Shown here in pieces: positions 24,502 to 35,149 of a DNA stretch of 46,866 nt. The position numbers and the translations under genes were made by a program. The DNA is from Emmonsiellopsis sp. PD_33. Its lineage: Eukaryota; Ascomycota; Eurotiomycetes; Onygenales; Ajellomycetaceae. Each line of letters starts with the position of its first letter. Position 1 is the stretch's first letter. The DNA is taken from assembly GCA_032988165.1 (NCBI GenBank), contig JANTQF010000276.1:1-46866 (forward strand), given 5' to 3'. The notes under the pieces were generated by a model that saw only the letters and a program-made list of their open reading frames with translations, had not been told where the DNA came from and did not search any database.

Positions 24502-26550
24502 CTATACCGGGAACGCCGCCCCATCTCCCCTCGGATCACTTCCAGCACTATAAACCACCCTCCCCTCCTCCTCATGACACCGAATCACCTGGCCCCTCCC
24601 AAACATCCCCCTCCGAAACGCCTTCAAAACCACAATATTATGCCCCATCGCCTTCAACTCCTCCACCACCGCCTCCTCAATCCCTTCCTCCACATGCACA
24701 ACGCTCCGCGCCGGCTTGCCCGCCTGAGGCATCCCCGCTCCAATGCAGAACCGTGGAGCGTCCAGCGCAGCCTGTGGCGTATGGTCAAATGCAAGCATGT
24801 TGAGTAGCACCTGCACATGGCCCTGCGGCTGCATGAAGCCGCCCATGACGCCGTAGACGGTATGTAGCGAGTTATCTGACGGGTCTGTGACTAGGGCGGG
24901 GATGATAGTGTGGTAGGGGCGCTTGCGAGGCGCAAGGACGTTAGGGTGGCCCGGTGTAAGCGAAAAGTTTGCGCCGCGGTTCTGGAGCGTGAAACCACAA
25001 CCCTGCGGGATGATGGCGGTGCCGAAGCCGCCAAAGTTGCTGTTTATGAAGGAGATGCCGTTGCCGTCCTTGTCGGTTACGGCGAAGTAGACGGTGTCGC
25101 AGTGGTTGTGTGCTGGGCTGCCGTGGTCAAATAGCTCGGCAGCTTTGGATGGGTTGAACAGCTTAGCGCGCTCCGCGAGGTAAGGGTGGGAAATTAAGTC
25201 CTGTGAGGGGACTTTTTCGACGTCCGGGTCGGTTACCCACCAGCTCGCGTCGGCGAAGGCGATACGGAGACTTTCGATAAGGGCGTGGAGGTATGGGGTT
25301 GAGTTGTGCTGTTCTGGCGTGAAGTGGGGGATTTTGCCGGTGCGCGAGAGCTCGTCAAGAATACCCAGTGCCATCAGAGCAACAATGCCCTGACCATTGG
25401 GAGGGTGTTCCCAAACCTCTACTTCCCCCTTCCCCTCGCGCTTCGTTCCGCCAATTATAGTTGGATTGAACTTTAGAGAGATGGCGTCCACGCCTTGACT
25501 GCCTGTTTCCGCGTGGTGCCCCAAATCGTCCAATGTTAGGTGGCCACCGAGATCTTGGACCACTTTGACAATTGCTTCTCCGATGCGACCTTGATAGAAT
25601 CCCTTCTTACCATCCTTTGCCAACGTTCTAAAAGTCTGCGCGAGAGTTGGGTTTTTGAAAATTTCCCCAGTTTTGGGGCTTCTCACCCCGTCTTTTCCTG
25701 CTGGGTCATTCTTAAGCATCTCCCTAAAGTTTGGGGATGCCCGGCGAATTTCTTCTTCGCTTTCTTGCCACTAATTTCATCAATTAGCATCAGATAAAGT
25801 ATATAGGGGTGAAATAACTAAGAAACACCCACAAAAGTCGCAGCCAGCTCGGAAACAGGAAATCCCTCCTCTCCCAGCTCGATAGCAGGAGTGAGAATCT
25901 GCTCCAATGACAGATTCCCACTCCCAAAGCGCTCAACAGTATCTACCCATCCAGCAGCGGCGCCTGGTGTCGTCACGGCATGTACGCTGGACATGGGAAT
26001 CTTGCCATCCTCTCCATCGGCAAACCCCAATTCTTTGCGAATAAGGTCCAGAGAGATATTCCCCGAGGCACGACCGGAACCATTGAGGGCGTGCACCTTC
26101 TTAGTCTTTGCATCATAAAAGAGACAGAACATATCTCCACCGATGCCGGTGGAAGACGGTTCTGTGATATTAAGTGCCGCCGCTGATCATTATCCCGCAT
26201 AAAATTTTGTCAGCTATGGAACTCGAATTCCCGCCACGTTATTATCTGGCAGGGGGAATTGACGTACCAACAGCCACCGCGGCATCCTACATATATAATC
26301 CATTAGCAATCCAATCCTGGCCCAGACAGCGAGAACCAATACACTCGAATGACTATGATTAAAAGGGAAAAGCAACCACACTCACCGCAGCATTCCCTCC
26401 ATCCCTGAGGATCCTCTGTCCTGCCGCCGCGGCTAGAGGCTGGGTGCAGGAAACAATGCCCTTGGTGCTATGCACAACACTCCGACGGCTTGGGAAGGCC
26501 GAGAACCGGGGTTCCGGGGCGCAAAAGACATCCTGTGCATTCAAGACCAT
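24502..26550 (-). CDS. Gamma-glutamyltranspeptidase family enzyme (intracellular YwrD-like type)
   Basis: Four exons are deduced: 26550-26386, 26286-26268 (19 nt), 26182-25833 and 25770-24502, giving 600 aa. The N-terminal half has the substrate-site signature NGSGRAS with R99, the position of the glutamate-binding Arg of the family, after SSTGIGGDMFCLFYD. The small subunit should begin at the nucleophile Thr404 in HCDT-VYFAVTDKDGNGISFINSNFGGFG. Family members cleave themselves before this Thr and then move or hydrolyse the gamma-glutamyl group of glutathione and related peptides. No signal peptide or N-terminal membrane segment is seen, unlike classical secreted GGTs, which suggests an intracellular enzyme. 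The C-terminus ends in the usual GSDPRGDGAA motif. The 19-nt exon restores DAAVAVAAALN, a conserved stretch, so this splicing is well supported. Confidence 0.93.
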
Positions 26551-27348
26551 TGTGGATGTAAATCGGGGACAATACCGGCACCTGCCAAGTAGTAGTAGTA
26601 CTGTTAACAGATATAAATCTCTCGTTGGGTCTGGCTGGTGTTGAATAAGTTAGTTAGTATTTATATATGATAAGGTCATGACTCCGCGTCGCGGGGCATT
26701 GGGGCGACAACCACAGCCGCCCCTCATCCAGACTCCCAATTTCCCGATGTTGGCGCTGGGCCTGCTCCTTCCCGATCCCGCCGGCCGGTCCTGGGATTGT
26801 CTGCTATGTAGCCAATCAGACAAGGCCGGCTTTGCCGCTATGTTTACGTAATTGCAACAAAAGCACGTGATATTACTCCTTACCTCCGAGTCCGTTTACT
26901 AAATTGCAGGGCCGTAGATGATTCCGACAATGTTCTCTTCATAATACGCAGGAATTATCATGATAACAAAAATCCCATTGTCTTCATCTTGAATCTCATC
27001 TTTCTAAAGGTCTATCGATTGGATCCTCCCTCCATCCGACCCGTAGACATCATATTCCACCCTTTGGCTGCCCGGCGTCACAGCAAAAATACGTCTCGTT
27101 GAGTAAAGCAAAGCAATGGATGGCTTGCTGGCGAGTGGCCGAGGGACTAGAGAAAGTGAGCAACGAAAGAAATTTACTGCGAAGTCGTAAGTACGGGTAC
27201 ATACAAGGGCCCGCCCAGTCTTTGGTTGAGTTGTAGGAGCATGCTCGGGCCTGTGTCAGGACCGACCACCCTCCCCCTGCAAGAAAAGCCTTCCCTTATC
27301 GACATCATCACAGCCAGAATGCTGTAAAATCTTTCGCCATTCCGTTTC
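26551..27348. other. Intergenic: GGT promoter and 3' flank of the HNH gene
   Basis: No gene is seen. It contains AT-rich and pyrimidine stretches but no recognisable RNA gene or repeat. Confidence 0.5.
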
Positions 27349-28648
27349 TCATACTTCAACATGTGTCCACAGCGCTGTCCGTAGAATCTGCTCGAGATCT
27401 GTTCCGCCATCGTGTCTGAGTGAACCGTTGGCAGATTCCTTAAGACGCTCCCACTCCTCCTGATACCGTTCAATAATCTCGCCCATGCCAGATGCATTCA
27501 GGATCTCTGCAAGGCGATAGTGGCAGTCTAGAAGGACAGCACTGGGAAGCTCCAGATCTTGCGCATCTTCCGCCGTAGTGAATTCAACAGGGCCCTCAGG
27601 GAGGGTGGGCCGCAGCCCCGTTGGATAACTGGGAAAGACTTTCAGCTCGTAGACGTTGTCGGTGTCCTAATGACATGTCCCTCTGTGTTAGCGTAGATCT
27701 GGCGAACAAAGTATGTGTTGAGTTAGGTTGGGTTACTCACGGTAGGTTTGAAAGCGATTGAAAACTCCCCAAACTGGAGATGGATATCGTATCGTAAAGA
27801 TATACCGTTTGAAAGTGAGTTGATATTTTTAACCTGCATTCCAGTTTCTCGAACTTTCGGGAAGCAGCGATACAGCACCTCCCATGCGCGTACAATATGC
27901 TCTGGCGCGTCCTTTCTTGAGTCAGCATATTGATATCTAGTTAGGAAGAGCGGGATGTATTACCGATGACTTATCCCATGAGCCATAGGCAAATGGGATA
28001 ATATGTGCGGCCTCAAGTTGTCCATGAGCCATATCATCTGGACGGCCCAATTCCTTCCAGTGGCTAGTATCCGTACCTCCGGTTATAACACATCGATATT
28101 TATCTCGTTTGAAACAGCTGTCCCTAAAGGCACGCTTGCGAGTTTCTGGAGTTTCGAGAGTTGCGGCCACAGCCTCAACATTTTCCTCTCTTTTCGGCAG
28201 AGGTGAAGGCGTTATTGAGGGCGGGCGGGAACGGGCTTTCACTATTATTAACATTAGTCATGATGTTTTCTACAAAAAAGCACGTCTATCACTTACTCGG
28301 TGCTACAAGAGCAGTAAGCAGATTATGGAAGACAGCATAGAGGGCCTCATCAGTTTTTGCCGCCAGAATATCTCTTGCGATGGACTCCCACCCCTTTTCC
28401 GGCAACCAGTCAATGAAGGCATTTAGAGATGGTTGCAGGTTCTCCTCGTGGGGCTTTCCATGTCGCCGGTACGCAGAAACCCTAGCTTTTGCCCGTTCAG
28501 CTAATGTTGTCCAGGCATCTGGTGGATCATGATGAGAGGTGGTGGACAATCTTGATAGTCCTCTTGGGTGTTGTTGGGCAAGACGTGCAGACTTTCTCGT
28601 AGGTTGGTTAGGGAGTGTCGGCTTGGCTTTGCGCTTAGGTGGGGCCAT
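27349..28648 (-). CDS. HNH-endonuclease-domain protein
   Basis: Four exons are deduced: 28648-28297, 28241-27964, 27911-27741 and 27666-27349, giving 372 aa with all frames closing. Residues 1-117 are basic and unrecognised (start MAPPKRKAKP, a possible nuclear localisation signal). The HNH_2-type domain follows: C168-VITG, LEAAH197-IIPFAYGSW, N245-GISL and DIH254-LQFGEFSI. This gives the His-Asn-His triad expected of the HNH metal-dependent nuclease fold. The C-terminal 105 residues are acidic and helical in character and have no known motif. Filamentous ascomycetes carry many such HNH_2 proteins of unknown role. DNA cleavage is an inference from the preserved triad. The gene sits between GGT and pam18 with no linked methylase or mobile-element terminus. 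Confidence 0.85.
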
Positions 28649-29583
28649 GATTGGCCCTGGGCCTGGGGTGTGGCCAGGCCAGGAGAAGAGCGCGGCAGTG
28701 GAAGCGTGAAAACTGGCAGTGATAGTGCCGATGAATCAATACTGTGAATGGGGATGAGCTGTAGAGCTTGGACAACTCATAAGGTTAATAGTTTCTAAAA
28801 AAAAGCTTCTAATAGAAAGGACAGTGCTGAACAGAGGAGACAAAGTTAGGTTTAGTTATGCTTTGGAGCTTCTCATTGAATAAATGCCCTGCTGCACCCT
28901 CCTGTAGGCAACATGTGGAAAAATATTGCATTAAATATACCTTCAAGTTAGTCAGACTGGAGATCTGGGGTTTGTTCCCCTCATGGTAGCTAGTAAGGCA
29001 ATTCTCTTCTATATACGTAGAAAGCTATAACTATATCCAGAGGTAGATGGCAACTAGTAGGTGCTAATTAGGGCATCGAAGACGGTAGGTATTCGATGTA
29101 CTATGTACTGCATGGAATCATCTCGCAGAAACAAAGCACAGAGATAGAGGGGGGATTTGTCTTTTCTCTCTCATTTAGATATCATACAAAATGAACAAGT
29201 AAGAAAAGTTAACTTAAATGCAATACAACCGGGAAAAAAAAGGGAAAAGAAAAATAGTGTATATATATCCATCCAAACCATATAAAGTCCAACGCCACGC
29301 TATGCATCCCTCATGGGAAAATGGGGGAATCCCAAAAAAACAAAAAAAAGTAAAATAATACAGGAAACTAGCCCGGCCTCAGCTAGTAGCTGGGCGGGAC
29401 TGGTATTTCTCTCTTTCCCATCAGACAAGATCGGAATAATCGTGCGTGCGTGCCCATCTATGGTAGGTGCATCCCGTTCGCGAGATAACCCCCCTTGGGA
29501 CATTCAAGGATGTGGGCGTGTGTCTGTATCGACTCGGCCAAGTCCATTAAAGGAATACGCCGACCATGAATAAAGGAGCAGGT
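28649..29583. other. Intergenic between HNH gene and pam18
   Basis: No gene is seen. The stretch 28780-29300 is AT-rich. A tRNA T-arm-like hairpin at 28965-28983 was examined and not accepted as a tRNA. Confidence 0.5.
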
Positions 29584-30082
29584 CTATTTCTCCAACATCT
29601 CCTTCGCCTCGTTAATCTTCGTGGCAAGGTACGGGCTTCCGCCGCGATCGGGATGGTTGAGGAGCATCAGTTTGCGATGGTTTGCGCGGATCTTGTCCTT
29701 GGTGAGGGTTCGTTCACTACATTCCCTCCATATATTAGCAAAAGTGAACCTATACACAATTTTCAAACTCCATATAAAAAAAGATACGGGGATACAAATA
29801 AGAGGGCAAAAACATACGAAAGCTCCAAGATGAGCGCTGCCTCGCGCCGGTTCATGCGCGGTTCGAAGCCGCCCTTGTAAAACGCCTTGCCCATGGCGTT
29901 GACGCTGCCCCTGTAGCGGCGGAGAGCGACGTAGCCGGCTCGTCCCTGTTATTCATGGAGTTAGCCCGTGTGCGGTTTAAAGATTGCTTGGTCGGGAGAA
30001 TGGCGAGAGGAGAGAGTCGAGGCAGACGAACCAGGAATGCGGCGGTGGCTGCGCCGAGGCCCATGACGAAGACGGAGGCCAT
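29584..30082 (-). CDS. pam18: Pam18/Tim14, J-protein of the mitochondrial import motor
   Basis: Three exons are deduced: 30082-30032, 29945-29818 and 29716-29584, giving 103 aa, normal for the family. The N-terminus (MASVFVMGLGAATAAFL) is the single membrane segment that anchors the protein in the inner membrane. The linker GKAFYKGGFEPRMNRREAALIL is highly typical. The J domain carries the HPD motif at residues 81-83 in LLNHPDRGGSPYLATKINEAKEML. By family it stimulates the ATPase of mitochondrial Hsp70 at the TIM23 channel to drive protein import. The first intron has a weak donor (GTTCGT), but both the frame and the protein match around it. It is transcribed divergently from rlp24 across 348 bp. 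Confidence 0.95.
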
Positions 30083-30430
30083 GTTTGAGGATTAGGTGGG
30101 ATGATGGGGTTTGCTGGAGGTGTAGAGAATCGAGAGGTAATGCGTGTCAACGCAGCGGGTGAGTTCAAGCGCGGAAGGGTGTCGTCGTTGTTTCTTTTCC
30201 TCTCTTCGATTGTTTCGGAGGTGGAGAAGGCGATGTAGAAAAGTTCCGCGCGGGCTAGGCCGGAAAGGGGATAGTGCCGGTTATGGATCACATGATCCGG
30301 GCCTCCCCACTCAGGAAAAAAAGTTGCAACGACTCTTTGAACATTGAGATAGGCATCAAGCGTTCAGAACCAGAGAAGCTATTTTCCCTACACACGGCCC
30401 GTTGTATAACGTGTCTGCACAGAAGCAGCC
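30083..30430. promoter_or_regulatory. Shared divergent promoter region of pam18 and rlp24
   Basis: These 348 bp separate the start codons of two head-to-head housekeeping genes and must hold both 5' UTRs and both promoters. No specific factor site is claimed. Confidence 0.55.
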
Positions 30431-31072
30431 ATGAGGTAAATTTCTATCCCACTAAACAATACACATCCCCCAAATAAAACCATACTAATAAAAACACAAA
30501 AAATTAGGATCGAAGCCTGCCACCTGTGCTCCCGCCCCGTCTACCCATCCAAGGGCATAAGCTTCGTGCGAGGCGACGGCAAATCCTTCCGCTTCTGCCG
30601 CTCAAAATGCCACAAGAACTTTAAGATGAAGCGACAGCCACGCAAGCTGAAATGGACCAAGACGCACCGCGCGCTGGCCGGCAAGGAGATGATAGTCGAC
30701 TCGTCGCTGCTGCTCTCGCAATTCTCCAAGAAGCGCAACGTCCCCGTCAAGTACGATCGCAACCTGGTCGAGTCGACGATGAACGCGATGGAGCGGGTCG
30801 AGGAGATCAGACTGAAGCGCGAGCGCGTGTTTACGAAGAGACGTCTGGCGGGCAAGTTGGCGCGGGACAAGAAGAGGGCGGAGGATCGGAAGGTGGTTGC
30901 GGAGGGCGAGCACCTTATTCGCAAGGAGCTCAAGGAGATGGAGGAAGGAGTGCCGTTGGAGGCTGCGGTTGCGAAGAAGAATGTCCACCAGGTTGTTGGG
31001 ACGGAGAGATTGCGGACGAAGACGAGGCTTTTGGTGGACGGGGGCACGCAGGACGAAATGGACGTGGATTGA
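30431..31072 (+). CDS. rlp24: Ribosome biogenesis protein Rlp24 (L24e-like)
   Basis: Two exons are deduced: a five-nucleotide first exon (30431-30435, ATGAG) and 30508-31072, giving 189 aa. The tiny first exon is required because the protein must begin MRIEACHLCSRPVYPSKG. The zinc-ribbon cysteines are C6-x2-C9 and C32-x3-C36, followed by the basic segment MKRQPRKLKWTKTHR. These features separate Rlp24 from the ribosomal protein L24 paralogue through the long charged C-terminal extension, which recruits the AAA-ATPase Drg1. By family it holds the L24 position on pre-60S particles in the nucleolus and nucleus, and is exchanged for L24 in the cytoplasm. The region after residue 100 is a Lys/Arg/Glu-rich helix. 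Nothing is broken. Confidence 0.96.
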
Positions 31073-32300
31073 GCGGGTGCGGTTTGATATGGGCTTGGTT
31101 TCGCGCTTGTTTTGTTTGTTCTTCTTTTCCTCCCTTTTCCTTTTGTGTTTCCTTATATCAATCACAGCGGGTATGATCTGGGCGTTGGGAATGTTGTTTT
31201 CTGATGTGTTAACTATTATGTCAAAGACTAAAAAGGGGGCCTTTCAATTCCGTTCTACTGCTACGTTGGTATCATGTCCTTGTCCGGGGTTTGGTGTGCT
31301 GTGCAACAGCAAGATATGATACCGTTGTTTCCGGGTATCAATTCAGTTCTTCTTTTCCCTGTTTCCATTCCGCTCTCTTTCTGCCGGGCTTCGTATATCC
31401 GCGAAGCCAGTGTCTCCTTCCCCTTGACTGTTTCCCTCCTGTTGTCCTCCGCGGTTGCCGTGGGAGCAACTCCGCGGCAGGACGCGTTGGGAAGGAGCGC
31501 CGGACGTGTTCCTTCCTCGAGTGAATGGGCGGACAGGTAGTCGGCCAGTCCCCCGCAGTCTTTTTCTTTTCTCTCCCTCCTCTTCTCCTCTTCTTCTCTT
31601 CTTCTCTTCTTCTCTTCTCTCTCTCGTATCACCACAACACATCCCATCCGCCATCTCATATCAACCACCAGCGATTTTTAAAACATCCTTTTTACCATTC
31701 CGCCTCTACTTCCGGAGAAGTAGACCCCCGCCTTTTTTTTAAAGAAAAGAAAGATCTCTTTTAAAGAGACGTAAGTGTTGTCCTCCTCTTCGTTCATATC
31801 CGCGTGCTTGTTTCCCTGCCCATTCCAGTCCCCATGCTATATCCATCTTCGTCTCATCTCTATCCTCATCTTCATCTGTGGCTCCATCTACCGCTGCATC
31901 TCTGTCCTCGTTGTTGTCTTCGTCGTGTCTTCGCCGTGTTCTCAACCCTGTCCTCGGCCTAGGACATCCCCATCCCCATCCTCATTTTTGTTTGCACCAG
32001 TATCTGTATCTGTGCCTTCTTCTGTGCCTTCTTCTGTGTCTTCGTCTTCGTTCCTATCATCGTTGTCCTCGTAGTAGCCCCCATTCTTGTCCTCGTCCCT
32101 GTCTTCATCCTCATCTCCTTCATTACTCTCATCAGCCTGTTCGTTTCATCCCTATCCCTCATAATTTCCTTCAGAACCTCATCGTTGTTCTCATGCTGGT
32201 TTCGTCAATTTCATCGTTCCCTTGCTTTTCCATCCTCATAAGCCCCCACGAGTCTCGTTTTCTCGTCAAAAGACACATCTACTCACCACTTTTATACCAG
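31073..32300. other. Intergenic and probable 5' leader of the next gene, with a CT-rich intron
   Basis: No recognisable protein is encoded. A consensus donor GTAAGT at 31771 and an acceptor TATACCAG ending at 32300 could define a 530-bp leader intron directly before the ATG at 32301. The span is strongly pyrimidine-rich with CCTCATC-type imperfect repeats, giving Leu/Cys/Ser/Pro-biased translations that look non-coding. Confidence 0.45.
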
Positions 32301-33827
32301 ATGCTGTTGTTTCCTCTCCTCGGCCTCATTGCGTCTTTGACGCTCTGGGGTACCTTCCTTCCGGTACCATTGACCGATATCCACCGCCATGAGTCCTTCA
32401 TGGGGCGGATTAAAGGGGCAGTTAGGGCCTCGTTATTAATAACAGGCGCCTATGAAATCGGGCTGGCAGCCAGCAAGGTCGCGAGACCTTTCCAGCACGA
32501 GAGTTTGGAGTCGTTCGCGGGCGTCTCTGGGCTTACCGAATTGCCGAGCGATGCGCATCTCGATGTGTATTGCAATAGCAGTTGGGTTTTCACCCCTGAA
32601 TTTGGTACGGAATTCTCCCCCCCCGTTGCATATTTCTCGCGGGATATGGACGCTGGCAGTTTCATAGATTTCGGTTCGCCGGTTGTCGAGCAATCGTCCC
32701 CGTCGTCCGTCCGTCTTTCGGAACTTGCCGTCTTCGGGACCCTGGCTTTCGTCTTGGTTTGTTGGTTGGGTCTTCGACTCTTCAATGCTTACACACCGGA
32801 GGATTCAACTCTCGACTCTGGTAGGCTTCGTGCTCCCGCGCCAAAGGTGGCCCACCACCTTATGACTTCCGATCTGGTCCTCTCTTACGAGTTGAGCGAT
32901 GTTGTGGTCCCTGTGGCTGCCTCGTTAGCATCCTCGTCTGAGTCGGTCATGCTCGCGTCGTTCACGGGATTGGGGAATTCAGGCGTGAACCCCTTCTACT
33001 TCGAGGACAGGACTGCCTTCGCCGTTTTCGGGTTGAGGTATTGTGTTCCAATGTCAATCCCTGTCGTGTCTATGAGCTCACAACTCGTGGAATCTCCTGT
33101 CGCCTCGTGCGGCTTGACCTTTCATCCTGTTGTTGATTCCATAAACAACGGCTTGGTGCGTCAGAAGCTCCAATCCTCTTCTTCGACTTCGGATCGCATA
33201 GCCACAAACTTCGAGGTCAGCCCCGTCGACAAATCCGTGTTCTCGTCCGGTTCGGATCCCGAACTCATTGTCCGCCTGCCCCAGTCGAAGGCACTCGTGC
33301 CCCGCCGACTGGAAAACATCTCGCAATTCGTGTTCCTACAGCTCGTCTCTGTTCTCCTCGCGGCTGTAGGTGATGGGCAGAAAGCGGCAGTGGTGGCTCA
33401 GGTCAGCCGAAACGAAGAACCCCCGAAGCACCCAAAGAAGCAGAGAATGGGCCAGAGGCAACGCCGTCGAGTCTACCGGAACGAACTGCGTGAAAAGCAA
33501 ACGGAACTTGTGCAGCGACTTGAGGCGGGTAGTGAACGCAGTCTTGGAGTCAATCCAGCTGCTCAATTCGCTCCTCCTCTCGCCCCTCCACAAGCCTCGC
33601 CTGTGAATCGCATCGTTCCGTCGACAGCTGCGCCGATGGTGCCGCCTATGCGGCCTGCCATGCCTCCCAATCCGCAGGGTCAGGGATTCGGATTCCCGCC
33701 TCCTCAATATCCGCCTCCTCGTCAGAACCCCCCCGGACGCGTTCGACAAATAGGAGGTCAGATGCCGCTGGCCCCTTGGCAGTACCAGCAGTACGGCTAT
33801 CCCAACTATCCTCAGTGGCGGTTCTAG
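32301..33827 (+). CDS. Unrecognised membrane protein with basic and proline-rich C-terminus
   Basis: This is a single open frame of 508 aa from the ATG at 32301. The same frame runs upstream to an ATG at 31878 (649 aa), but that extension translates CT-rich simple sequence and is probably not coding. Visible parts are an N-terminal hydrophobic segment (residues about 1-24, signal anchor or signal peptide), a second transmembrane helix at about 141-161 (LAVFGTLAFVLVCWLGLRLF), and a Ser-rich middle. A strongly basic helix at about 379-410 (QRQRRRVYRNELREKQ) and a Pro/Gln/Gly/Tyr-rich tail of about 100 residues follow. I do not recognise any family. Good third-position bias and a 1.5-kb open frame support a real gene. 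It could be a lineage-restricted orphan. It lies directly upstream of two tandem-repeat arrays. Confidence 0.7.
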   Translation: MLLFPLLGLIASLTLWGTFLPVPLTDIHRHESFMGRIKGAVRASLLITGAYEIGLAASKVARPFQHESLESFAGVSGLTELPSDAHLDVYCNSSWVFTPEFGTEFSPPVAYFSRDMDAGSFIDFGSPVVEQSSPSSVRLSELAVFGTLAFVLVCWLGLRLFNAYTPEDSTLDSGRLRAPAPKVAHHLMTSDLVLSYELSDVVVPVAASLASSSESVMLASFTGLGNSGVNPFYFEDRTAFAVFGLRYCVPMSIPVVSMSSQLVESPVASCGLTFHPVVDSINNGLVRQKLQSSSSTSDRIATNFEVSPVDKSVFSSGSDPELIVRLPQSKALVPRRLENISQFVFLQLVSVLLAAVGDGQKAAVVAQVSRNEEPPKHPKKQRMGQRQRRRVYRNELREKQTELVQRLEAGSERSLGVNPAAQFAPPLAPPQASPVNRIVPSTAAPMVPPMRPAMPPNPQGQGFGFPPPQYPPPRQNPPGRVRQIGGQMPLAPWQYQQYGYPNYPQWRF

Positions 33828-34619
33828 CTTCGGCTGGAGCACGTTCGTGGCAGTCAAATTATCCACTCCACCCCGCTTTGATGGTGGGAGAGTGGTGGTT
33901 GCAGACACTCCTTGCGAGTCGTCGGTTATGAACACGTCAATGAGTCAATAGGAGGTTTGGTTAGTGCTGTCTGAGAACCTGAGGCAGTTGGTATTGGATC
34001 ATTGAGTCGAGAAGAAAAGTGAGGAAACACAGCATTTATAGTCAGTATCCCCCGGCTGTTTCTTCTGAATAGAAAACTGACTCTTTGCTCGTAGTTGGTG
34101 AGAGAGGAGAGGGGTGCCGTCCCGGTCTGGCTGCATTCTGTCCTTGCCGTCTGTTACCATTCTCCGTCCGCGGCCTCTACCCACAGGCCTGTTTATCAAC
34201 TCTACCAACTTTGGTATAGAAGTTTCAAATACTACGACCGCTCTTATCTCGGGACATTTACGTCTCTGACTTAGATATCGCGACGATATCCACTCTTGCC
34301 TAGACAAAGGATAGATTTTATAAATCCTACGGCTACTTCCTCTGGCTCTCTCTACAAACATCATACTACTACCGCCCGTCACTATTGTCACTACCTCTTA
34401 TCTCGCAACTATAACCCCCTCCCGTCTCCGGCTCTACGAAGTTTAGATGCCCCAGCTCCAGCTCTTCTGACATACGCCACAATTATTGACCGACGTGGGG
34501 TAAACCTTATAGCCACCGGCCTACTGCCTCCACCTCTCTCCACCGCTACCCGCAATACTATATCGCCGCTTCCATCTCACAACCTTGACCTGCTCATATC
34601 TCTACTTCTATGGGGTTTG

Positions 34620-34972
34620 GATGCTCTATCTCCAACTTTTCAAACATACGCGACGATTCACCTCAACGTAGGAAAATCTATAATCCTACGTCTCCATCTC
34701 CCACTTTTCAAACATACGCGACGATTCGCCTCGACACAAGATAGATCTATAATCCTACGTCTCCATCTCCAACTTTTCAAACATACGCGACGATTCGCCT
34801 CAACGTAGGAAAAATCTATAATCCGACGTCTCCATCCCTAAATTTTCAAGCATACGCGACGATTCGCCTCGACACAAGATGAATCTATAATCCTACGTCT
34901 CCATCCCCAGATTTTCAAACATACGCGACGATTCCCCTCGACACAAGATAAATCTATAATCCTACGTCTGCT
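34620..34972. repeat. Minisatellite, 68-69-bp unit, five good copies
   Basis: The core CTTTTCAAACATACGCGACG (or a one-to-three-base variant) begins at 34636, 34704, 34773, 34842 and 34911, so the period is 68, 69, 69 and 69 bp. Each unit continues with ATTC..CCTC and AATCTATAATCCTACGTCT. Two half-unit variants occur: CAACGTAGGAAAA in copies 1 and 3, and GACACAAGATA/GA in copies 2, 4 and 5. Degraded copies are visible further left, for example at about 34277-34333 and 34445-34500. Confidence 0.92.
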
Positions 34973-35149
34973 TCCTAACTCTCTCCGCTGGCACAACACA
35001 TCCCGCCACTGCGGCCTGTCGCATTTTGCACTCTACAACCGCCATAACCAAATTTCCCTTTCTCCTTAAAATTCCGATTTGCACTCGGCTTTGGGGATTC
35101 GTGATTTTCCATTCTACTTTGCTTTATCCTGTGTTGGTTTGCTTTCTGA

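Noticed and set aside
28965..28983. tRNA T-arm-like hairpin (GGGG-TTTGTT-CCCC) after a GACTGGAGATC stretch
   Set aside because: No matching acceptor stem, D-arm or seven-base anticodon loop could be paired around it, so it is not a tRNA gene. At most it is a relic of a tRNA-derived repeat.
31878..32300. N-terminal extension of the orphan membrane protein (start at 31878)
   Set aside because: It encodes Leu/Cys/Ser/Pro runs from CT-rich simple sequence and lies between good splice signals. The ATG at 32301 is preferred.
34296..34808. 170-codon plus-strand frame
   Set aside because: It reads through the 68-69-bp minisatellite and has no features beyond the repeat.
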